Part shown: positions 55,913 to 64,000 of the stretch, piece after piece
How positions within the stretch are numbered: position 1 is the first letter of the stretch
Layout: each line of letters opens with the position of its first letter
NCBI GenBank assembly: GCA_030704615.1
Contig: CM060731.1
Span: forward strand, 10,044,001-10,108,000
Direction of reading: 5' to 3'
DNA from: Takakia lepidozioides
Taxonomy: Eukaryota > Streptophyta > Takakiopsida > Takakiales > Takakiaceae
DNA length: 64,000 bases
Notes under the pieces: generated by a model
What the model was told of the DNA's origin: nothing
Databases searched by the model: none
The model's input: only the letters and a program-made list of their open reading frames with translations
Translations under genes and position numbers: made by a program

Positions 55913-56490
55913 AGCATGAACTATGTAATGTGGTATGTGGATGACCATGATTTGAAATATGTAATTCACATCAATTCGTCGGCTGTGCAATGATATGGCC
56001 TCCAACTATACGGAGTGAGGTCTGAGTGACAACTTTTAGGTAGTGCACATTTGTCATTGCACCGTTCGAAGTCTACATGTCTTGCTGTCGCTATACACTA
56101 CAATCATCTTTTGAAGATGATCATAACTCTCATTGTTATTTGAGGAGGGAAGAAGTCTTCTCGTGGCAGCCTTTATGGCGCACACTTTGTGAGGATATTT
56201 TGTCGTCTTCGTAATTGTAAAAGTGAAACAAGCATTTGTAATTGCACAATGTTGGATGCTGCAATTGTAGGCCTCAACGCTCGTCTTGATTCTATTTAGG
56301 CAAGATTCCCTGCATTAATTCCACGGTAATAGGACCATCCACGGTTATAGGCGGCGCATGTTAATGCTGACGTGGCAGTTGACGGACAGTGCCACGTCAT
56401 CATTTACCGCCACATCAGCATGCTGACATGACGCTCACGCCACGTCAGCGTGTGTGCAGGCTCACGCCACGTCACTCCTGCGTGAGCGTA

Positions 56491-56533
56491 CGCTCGCGCG
56501 CTCACGTGCAACGCTCACGCCATTGCGTCGTTG
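56491..56533 (-). repeat. Right terminal inverted repeat of the MULE
   Basis: On the minus strand it begins CAACGACGCAATGGCGTGAG and continues with CACGTGAGCGCGCGAGCG, matching the left end with about a dozen differences and one gap. Confidence 0.8.
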
Positions 56534-56542
56534 CTTCGAATG
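56534..56542. repeat. Right 9-bp target-site duplication of the MULE
   Basis: CTTCGAATG, identical to 45206-45214. Flanking bases differ on both sides, so the duplication is exactly nine. Confidence 0.85.
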
Positions 56543-56609
56543 ATTGTTTAAAGTAAACAATTCTAGCATAGACAGGGATTTCTGACAACCCGGGATCAAC
56601 TAAGGGTCA

Positions 56610-56700
56610 CCTTGGCTCTTTTCCAAGGCTGCTAAGCTTGCACAGACATTACAGATGCAAACAAACTCACCCTATTCATTGCGGCAATTACGGTAAGTTG
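56610..56700 (-). pseudogene. PPR gene remnant
   Basis: Antisense to CTTGGCTCTTTTCCAAGGCT and nearby bases it reads NRVSLFASVMS, then, after a frame change, CKLSSLGK. This corresponds to N(K/R)VTFICVLNACASL..LEKG in the PPR gene at 15942-18701. The fragment is short and frameshifted. Confidence 0.6.
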
Positions 56701-57261
56701 GTGGGATTTGTTCTTTGAATCCATAGTCCTCCAACATCATACGGAATGCTACATCTTATGCCTTTTCCCTCAAAAAATCCCTAAAAGCTTGGTACTTCAA
56801 TAGACAAGACACTAGTGAAGGGTTCTGGAAAACAAACACAAAACTCCGAGTCATGTGCATTTGCCCACTTGATAATTAATTGACGGGTTAATTAAGAGAC
56901 ACATAGACACACTGCCACTCCATGACTGCAAAAGCAAGGGTGAGCGTAACTTGAGGCCGAGATAACGACTTCAAGCTGTGTGCAGCCTAGTCTTCTCCTC
57001 ACATAAATGGCCCTTCTCTTTTTGTTTTTGGAATGCTGAATGGTGCGTTCATGGAAGATCAATAAGACTCATTGCTTAGACAAGATCAAGCAATGACAAC
57101 AGTTTTCTCGTCTCCTGGAGCCGCTTTCAGATTTCACGTATGCTTTCGCCGGCCCGGCCCTCAACGCTTGCTTCCGAGAAAGAACGAACCAAGAAAGAAA
57201 CATAAAAAGATTTTTTTCACTATGTCCATGGACAACAAGAAGACCCACAGACACAAATACC

Positions 57262-57470
57262 CAAACCTAGAGCTTCATGTGTAGCTTTTGGGGTGAATCC
57301 CAGAATGTCTCCTTCAAAACTACTTGCTCAAATTTAGGCTTGGATCTTGTGGCTGATGGCACCATCTCCAGATTTGGGTATGAGAGGTGCATGGAAGGTG
57401 ACAATGTCTAAGAATACTACAAGTAAAAGATTCAATTCAGAATACAAACCTGTGGATCTAGAACTGGAGA
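57262..57470 (+). mobile_element. LINE family A, internal 5' fragment
   Basis: CTAGAGCTTCATGTGTAGCT, then TTTGGGGTGAATCCCAG, then TGTC(T)CCTTCAAAACTAC..GCTC and TTAGGCTTGGAT matches 11484-11700 of the complete LINE with many substitutions and small gaps. No open frame is preserved. It lies about 900 bp upstream of the MCA1-like gene. Confidence 0.8.
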
Positions 57471-58363
57471 TGACAATTGGGTGTGAGCACACCAAGGAGA
57501 GCAAGCACTCCCATGGTTTCATTGTGTCACCCTCACTCGGCAGTGGCCTCGTTGTGGATGATTGTCGTCTGTCTCGTCCCTGGATGAATAGCATATGGAT
57601 GATACAGCTGCCAATCGCGTTGGTCACGCCTGGCAACTGTCCACAGCGAGGGAGAGATGCAGGCAAGGACAGACACAGAAACATGGTGACGTGAGGTGAA
57701 GATCAAAGAGACAGAGTCGGGGTGAGGTGGGTTTGAGAGGAAAGGGGCAGAAAGCTATGCATGAGTTCTTGTACGGGGAAAATTACATCTCTTGGAAGGT
57801 ATCATGAGGAGAGATGCAGAGCTCCATGAGTGTGATCATGACTGTATATCATAGAGAAACGAAGGGAGCGTTCCAGAAGATCTAGGAAGAGGTGAACCTG
57901 GTACTATAAATCAGGTATGTTGTTGTGTATCTCACTTGCATTGCGCTTCAAAGGGTGGGGCGGGAATTTGTGAGAGGTCGAAGTCTGTGGGTGAGGATGA
58001 CGTAGGAAAATGTTAGAAGGAGTTTCTACATTGTGCGATCGGGCCTGCATTACGACGACGACGACTACGGTGGTATTGTCACACTCGGCGCTGATGGGGA
58101 TTCTCAATTTTGGGCAATGTGGAACGCGAAGACCTTCACATTTCAAGCTCGACCGCCAGTGTAAGCTGAGTTTCGTACCTCTTCCGGGAAGAGAACGTCT
58201 GAGTTACAAGATTCAGAAATAAGACAGGTCTTCCCCCTTTTCTGTTCCTCTTCTTCCTCCCTTCTTCTCTTCTTCTCTTGTTGTTCCTGTGCGGGGGATA
58301 GAGCGACCGAGTGGGGTTATCGCAACAGAGGGGCCGAATTCAGTCACAGAGGGGGAGAAGGAG
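57471..58363. other. Upstream region of the MCA1-like gene
   Basis: No separate gene seen. A CGACGACGACG run at 58054 and a CT-rich tract (CTTCTTCTCTTCTTCTCTTG at 58261-58280) precede the start codon by about 100 bp, suggesting the 5' leader. Confidence 0.45.
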
Positions 58364-61300
58364 ATGGCATCGTTCCTGAGCTGGGTGGGATATGTGCCGT
58401 TAGGAGACGTCGCCAATGTCGCACAGCTCACGGGCTTGGACGCGGTGAAACTAATTGGACTCATAGTAGGGGCCGCTAATAATGCCCGCATGCACAAGAA
58501 GAACTGCCGCCAATTTGCCCAGCACTTGAAGCTGATCAGCAATCTGTTGGAGCAGCTGAATCTCACTGATCTCAAGGACCGTTCCGAGACTCGGGAGCCC
58601 CTGGAGCAGTTGGAGGAGGCGCTAAGAAAGGCGGTGCTTCTTGTGGAGAGCTGCAGGAACAAGAGCTACCTGTACTTGGTCGCCATGGGGTGGCTTTACG
58701 TGTGCAAGTTTAATGACTACCAGGACGAGATCGACCGCTATCTCAAGCTCGTCCCCCTCATCACTCTTGTTGAAAACAGCCGGGTGAGCTTCACATTTGT
58801 GGGTCGCATCCACGTTTCAAGTTGTGACATTTATATTGCTAATGGTGAATCCCTGTTCAGATTGCTATTTCAAGCTCCATCTTTTCTAGTGTAGAATAAA
58901 TCATGAAGAATAAGCACCCCACTAGTTACAAGGATGTGACTGAATTTGGATGTCATGCATAGGCCCTAAAGATGATGAAAGACAGACATATTTGGGAACG
59001 GCACTGTAATGCCTGCCCAATTTAAAAGTTCTGTTATTTCTCCTCTCTTCTCTCTTGCCTCCGTTTATTCTTCTTCTCCCATTCTCCTCTTCTTGCTTTA
59101 CTTTATTACAATGACATACTCATGGATTTCAAGGACAAACCAATCACTGTCTTTCAGAAGTTTCTCTGCACCAAGCACTGCCATGTTTAGTGAAGCTTTG
59201 GTACTCTTCTCTTTAGGCCATGCTAACACCGTTTTTAAAGTGTCATCTCCATCATGGGTCCTCCACTGTCTTTTCTGGCGCTTCCCAGTAGGAGATTATA
59301 TGTACATTATATCTCTGAGCTGTTTTCTCAATTCTTGTACTGCCACTGTGTCAACATATCTGTGAACCCAGGAGCGTCTCAGGGCAATAGAAAAAGACCA
59401 CCGCCATTACACTCTTGAAGAAGAGGAGCAGATGGTGCAAGAATCACTGTTGAAGTCAGATCGCACCAGAAGCGAGTCTGCAAGGCTTTCACGCCAGGTA
59501 TCACGTAGCTATCCGGGAATGGCCTTACATCAGGCATTGCGGACAGAGAATGAAAAGTTGCGTGCAGAGCTTGAGCACATGCGGGCATGCATGGAGCTCG
59601 ACCAGTGTGATGTCATTGAGCATCTCATCGAATTCACTGAGACTGCTGTTGCTGAGCCGGAGGATGAGGGGTTTCTTGCTGAAGAGCCTCATGAGGGTTC
59701 GGAAACCACCAAGAAGGTGATTAAGGAGACCAAGCGGCATGTCTCCCATCCAAAGGAGTCTGTGTACGTGTCTCCAACTGGATACTTTGTCACATGTTTT
59801 TATCTCTCTCTCTCTCTCCCTCCCTCCTTTGACATGGTGTACAAGTAGAGATTCCCTCCCTTTTAATGAGCCACCAGCTCTATATTATCCTTACCAAGCA
59901 TGACAGGACCAACCCGATCAGAAAGGGCCTGAGAACATGTGACAAGAGATTGGGACCTATGATGTCACTCCAAAATACCAAATTTACAATGAAGCCTTCC
60001 TCGTCATCACCAGACCTGCCATCACTGCAGCTGCATCCAGCAATACTGCTTACCCAAGCCACGACCAAACCTGATACAGTGGCCATCACCCCATGTAGGT
60101 CCTCAAGCTCTCCCAATCCCTCAAAAGGGCTTTGGGTAACCTCACTGTTGATTCTCACTCTCTACATGCAACCAAAATTCGCAAGTTCTGCTACCCAGAG
60201 TGGAGACACAGCATCGTCTCCTCTCATGCCCTACCCACTATCAAGATTCAGGATGACACCCATTCCTTTTATATACAGTCTCATCCCTGGTACAGGTCTT
60301 TATTTGGGGGGAATCGGTACTGTCTCTCAGTTTATCTGCATGAGGTTCGTGCAACATGTGGGGTTTGGCTTTCATTCCTTTCTGTTGTTCCACTGTTTCC
60401 CATGGGCCCTCTGGGTCTCCATGGACTGAATAATACATCTGTATTCATCTTTCTCACTTTCTCCTAGATGTATAACATTGCTTCTTTCTTTTTATTCTCC
60501 CCCTCTTCTCTGCTTTCTTTTGATAAGCTCTTTGGGCTTCCTCAGGACATCATAAGTTTCTTTCTTTCATCCCAGGAGGTTCTTAAGTGCCAATTTATTT
60601 CATTTCTTTCTCTTTTACTGCCCTCTTCTCCGTGGTAGATTCCGTCTATTCTGTGGAAGCCAATCTCTCAATGAAGTCTATTATGAGGATCAGAAATGCT
60701 TGGCAGCTTATCTGCACGAAGCTTTGACCCTTCGGCAATCCATTGAGCAGTAGTTGCTTTTGGGCTGCTTCTGGCTCTCTGTCTTTCTTTCTTGTTTCTT
60801 GCTTTCCTTTTGTCCCATAAGCTCTTTGAGCTTTTTACCTACAATATAAAGTTCCATTTCATTTCATTTCATTTCATTTCTCTTAGGGAAGTCAGTGTAG
60901 GAATGTACGGCCATACAGGAAAGACTCACATGAACAGAGCTGACGCTGCGTTCAAATATACTCTGAACTTCTTCACAGCCTTTGATGGACAAGTGGAACT
61001 GGAGGACTCCGCAAAGCTGCAGTTCACTTCACCTGTACTTCTTTCTCTTCATCTTTTTTAATCAGATTCCTCTGCTTTTGCTCTTGGTTCTAATCACTTT
61101 CTCACTTAATCCCAAGCCTCCGGCAAGCGCATTCTTTCTTTCTTTTCTCTTCCATTGAATTCACCTCAGTCGTCCTTGTCATTTGACAGAGATTGCTTTC
61201 AAATCGGTTCTTGTAGCGGATCATTGAGGCCACCTTGTTGTGATGCAGGAAAGGTGAGCATGTGTACTCTTCACAAGAGAAAGTGCTTTTTGATGGAGTC

Positions 61301-63136
61301 AGCAAAAAGGATTACACATATCCTTCGCAACAGCGGAGAGGGATCTCACCGCCCTCAAATAGTGCAAGACATTACCATAATGAAAAATGGCATAGTGAGG
61401 TGTTGGACTGCCGGGCTGACCCTTTTTTGTGTAAGTTGCACTTGCTCCACTGCTTCCTCTCCCTTTTGATGCAGTGTCGATACTTCACAAGATAGAAACT
61501 TCTTGTCCTGCTCTAGTGTCTTCTGTTTCTATTTTCCTTTGGCCCATAAGCTCTTTAAGCTTGCCGTGGACGTTATAAATTCCTTTCTCTGTCTTTCTTT
61601 CTTTTTGTTGTCTTCGTCATCATTTTTCTTGTTTAACATCCTGTCTTCTTAAATTACCGCATTACAGTGAACTTCTATGTGACAACTATGTTAACCCACC
61701 ACTAACAGGTATCTCGACATTCCTCTACCCATGTGGCACATTCACCAACATTGCAGCTATTGTGACTGATGGCAAAATCCGTAAGTCCCTCCTATTTTCC
61801 ACTCATCACAAGTATAGAGGAGTTCGAAGACAATTGTCTGCATTCAAAGAAACTCCAATCATCGTTTTTCTTTCAGAAAATTAGGGAGAAAGTGAAGAGC
61901 ATTTTCACCTTAAAGAGTTTTTCATGCACAATGAAATAAAAAAGTACGCCTCTGGATAGTGGAAATGTAAAACAAACAACTCGGGTTTTAAACTTTGGTC
62001 AGTTTTACTTCTCTATAGTTTCCAGGTTGCATGTCCCTGCTGGGAGTAAGATCCTCAGAAAATTGCACCTCTTTCTATTTGGGTTTTAGTAATGAACTAT
62101 TTTATCTCTAAATCTCTCCAAAGAGAACGGATAGACCATTACCTCATTCCATTCAGTGTTCACGTCCTTTTAAATCAGTGCATGTCTGCCAAAGTTTGTC
62201 TCTAGGAAACTACTACCAATTCCTCTGGCACTAAGGTGTCCTTACAAGCTTTGGAGTCACACCCCCTCCCGTTATTTCTAGCTCCTTGACAAACAACCTT
62301 AGCAAGCAATTCATAGGTAAAGCTTAAAGGACTTACACTGCTTCATGTGGACCATGTTTAGACTGGCTCATACATGTGAGATTCACCAAGTTCTAGTTTT
62401 CTCCTCTCTTCACCATATCTTCTTTTGTCTTTCACTTGTCTGCCAATATTCGTTTATATTTGTGTGTATATGTGATACTCATGGTTCCATGGGGCATGGA
62501 ATGACTGTGCAGCCCAGGATGTGGCATGCCATGACTTGGCCTTCCATTCCCTCTACTTTGGTTGCTGTTTCTACACATGCTGCTTTCGTCGAAAGCTCCG
62601 GAAGCGCTTCAACATCCCTGTGAGTATGTTTCCAGGTTCACATTTCCTCCCCCAAATTCATCTTCCTCACAAAGTACAAATGAATAGCTCAAAGATCTGG
62701 GTTCCTGAAAGAAGAAAACCAGGTAATGTATCTAATATGTGGAGTGACATCAAGGATGACTGGTGGCAGGGTGGATCATGTGATGATTATTGGGTACACG
62801 CGTTGTGTTGCTGTTGTGCACTAGTTCAAGAGTGGCAAGAGATTCAAGCTCGTGAGCAGCAGGGTAATTCACTTCTTTTGATTCACCTTCTTCACTGATT
62901 CTTCTCTGCAGTACAATGTAGGAACAAGAGGGTAGAATGCATGTTCCTAGAGACACACACACACCCAGGTTTGATGGTCTGTAAGGTGTTTCCCCCTTTC
63001 CGTCACCTCCCCAATAAAAGAACTGTGTGAGTAATCTGGGCTTGTGTGAATTGAAAGGGGGCTGTGTTTCTGTGCAGCATTCACAAACAACAAAAATATG
63101 GAGCCACCTTCCGAGCAAGCTATGGAGGGCTATTGA
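58364..63136 (+). CDS. MCA1: MCA1/MCA2-like mechanosensitive Ca2+ channel protein (PLAC8 domain)
   Basis: Seven exons assembled by eye: 58364-58783, 59372-59763, 61249-61430, 61709-61780, 62513-62619, 62770-62863, 63078-63136. Introns are GT-AG and all phases agree, giving 441 residues (Arabidopsis MCA1 is 421). MCA proteins are plasma-membrane Ca2+-permeable channels in touch and osmotic sensing. Exon 1 holds the conserved N-terminal helical domain (VAQLTGLDAVKLIGLIVGAA, ARMHKKNCRQFAQHLKLI, SYLYLVAMGWLYV) with the single N-terminal membrane helix. Exon 2 has an EF-hand-like/coiled-coil part (ERLRAIEKDHRHYTLEEEEQ, VSRSYPGMALHQALRTENEK). Exons 3-6 encode the Cys-rich PLAC8 region (WHSEVLDCRADPFLC, FLYPCGTF, FGCCFYTCCFRRKLRKRFNI, ALCCCCALVQEWQEIQ). 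The tail NMEPPSEQAMEGY matches the family's end. Intron 2 (1.5 kb) contains LINE family B debris. The choice between MCA1 and MCA2 cannot be made. Confidence 0.94.
60480..60890 (+). mobile_element. LINE family B 3' ends (two adjacent copies) in MCA1 intron 2
   Basis: 60630-60890 contains the coding end (YEDQKCLAAYLHEALTLRQS and a stop at 60751) and a 3' region with TTTTGTCCCATAAGCTCTTT, GAGCTTTTTACC and AAAGTTCCATTTCATTTC, ending in five or six ATTTC units: the family's simple-repeat tail. 60520-60590 holds a second, more decayed tail (GATAAGCTCTTTGGGCTTCC). Same orientation as the host gene. Confidence 0.75.
61535..61605 (+). mobile_element. LINE family B 3'-tail remnant in MCA1 intron 3
   Basis: TTGGCCCATAAGCTCTTTAA followed by GCTTGCCGTGGACGTTATAA and ATTCCTTTCT repeats the family-B tail. 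It is in intron 3 (61431-61708), same orientation as the gene. Confidence 0.7.
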
Positions 63137-64000
63137 TCACTACACCGTCCTCTGCCTCACTGAAGTATTTCCTTAGAAGGGAGGACTGAAAGAACGAAAT
63201 TTGACATATCTGTGGTAGATAAAAAATTAGGCAGGATACATTAAACATACAGAATTTTGATGAAATACTTAAAACCCCAATGTACTATTAAGGTCACTTA
63301 ACTCCAAATGTGAATTCCTGTTTCTACAGGTGTAGCTTTGGTCCTTGGCCTTGACCTTTCAAACTACATGTCCTGGGCTGATGCAACACCATTCCCCCTA
63401 CATGTGCTGGATAGATAATGTTATGTATCGAGGGCAATGCAACCAGCACCTGAATGCAACCTGTACATGGGGTTGTTGTGCCAGTGCAAACCCCTAGCCG
63501 GCTGAAGCACATAGTGATGGATTTTCAACAACCCTCATCACTTCTGAACTACTGACCCACCCAGTAGAAGGAGCACAAGATATACGATCTTAAACCCTCC
63601 AGTAGTTTATGACACATCTGTATACAGAGAAGCCTTCTATTGCCGAGAAACTAGCCTTGTTCCGTCAAGTACCACCACCACACATGATGCGTTCACCATG
63701 TGGTGAGCATTGTGAAGGGGGCACAAACCATGAAGAAGGGCCTTCCGGCCCCAACAGCAACCGCGAATGGGTCCACTAATTGACACTTCGGTTGCCACAA
63801 GTCCATTGAAATATACAGCACCCACTACATATCATGCAGGCATAGTACATCCAGGCTGTAGTTAATTGTCAGGGCAAATGTGTGCAGTATGTACTTGCGG
63901 ATACTGTAAGGGCACTTGCTTTGCCAGACTCACAGGTACAGACCCCGGGATCATGTGCACACTGTGTATCCTCCAAGGCGCTCGCCTGCAACATGCCCAC
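63137..64000. other. 3' flank of the MCA1-like gene, no gene seen
   Basis: Short frames only, with no repeat from this window recognised. Confidence 0.5.

Larger units (their letters stand above)
45215..56533. mobile_element. 11.3-kb Mutator-like element (MULE) carrying a ParB-methyltransferase gene
   Basis: Boundaries come from a perfect 9-bp direct repeat (CTTCGAATG) flanking imperfect terminal inverted repeats of about 44 bp (45215-45258 and 56491-56533). The ends share CAnnGA(T/C)GC, GGCGTGAGC and CACGTGAGCGCG. Inside lie two divergent genes: a ParB/DNA-methyltransferase-like gene reading left (45912-51547) and a decayed zinc finger/DDE/SWIM transposase gene reading right (52402-55912). 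Both subterminal zones (45240-45410, 56340-56520) are rich in CACGTCA-type motifs. The element separates a CACTA tnp2 fragment from PPR and LINE remnants. Transposase type, TIR and TSD length agree on the Mutator superfamily. Confidence 0.86.

Overview
The window is nuclear DNA of a land plant. It holds spliced genes for a chloroplast-lumen cyclophilin (CYP38 family), an MCA1-type mechanosensitive calcium channel, a DYW-class pentatricopeptide repeat (PPR) protein, an F-box protein and the first exon of an ACA-type calcium ATPase. The long intronless DYW PPR gene with PPR debris around it, the very dense transposon load and the piggyBac transposase suggest a seed-free plant such as a fern, but this is an inference from style and no marker settles it. 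Layout: 0-2 kb, the 3' end of a LINE (family A) and a minus-strand ACA-type first exon. 3.9-6.4 kb, a piggyBac-like transposase with all three catalytic aspartates. 7-9.6 kb, a possible tRNA-derived SINE, a 47-bp tandem repeat and two long inverted repeats. 11.0-15.8 kb, a nearly complete but broken family-A LINE with 15-bp target-site duplications. 15.9-18.7 kb, the PPR gene (minus). 20.0-21.1 kb, an F-box gene with a one-base frameshift inside the F-box. 22.7-26.6 kb, CYP38 in seven exons. 27.4 kb, a small frameshifted gene that looks plastid-targeted. 28-32.6 kb, repeats and a MITE. 32.7-35.3 kb, a universal-stress-domain gene that lacks the kinase its relatives carry. 35.9-44.9 kb, CACTA-like (En/Spm) debris: a GTCGC-rich end, a TnpA-like gene, low-complexity arrays, a broken SET-domain gene and a tnp2 fragment. 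45.2-56.5 kb, an 11.3-kb Mutator-like element. 56.6-57.5 kb, PPR and LINE remnants. 58.4-63.1 kb, the MCA1-like channel gene in seven exons, with a second LINE family (B) in one intron. 

The most unusual object is the Mutator-like element at 45215-56533. It has imperfect terminal inverted repeats of about 44 bp and a perfect 9-bp target-site duplication (CTTCGAATG). It carries two divergent genes. The plus-strand gene is a decayed transposase with Cys/His-rich N-terminus, DDE-type core and SWIM finger. The minus-strand gene has about ten exons and encodes an N-terminal ParB-like domain followed by a permuted N6/N4 DNA methyltransferase-like domain, an architecture familiar from bacteria and phages. 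Two of its introns hold eleven copies of a 20-bp near-palindrome (consensus GAATGTCGTCAACGACATTC), a plausible binding site for one of the element's own proteins. A transposon-borne ParB-methyltransferase with its own repeat array is the best candidate here for an undescribed system. 

Exon models were assembled by eye from GT-AG sites and reading phase. No searches were run, and family calls rest on recognised motifs.
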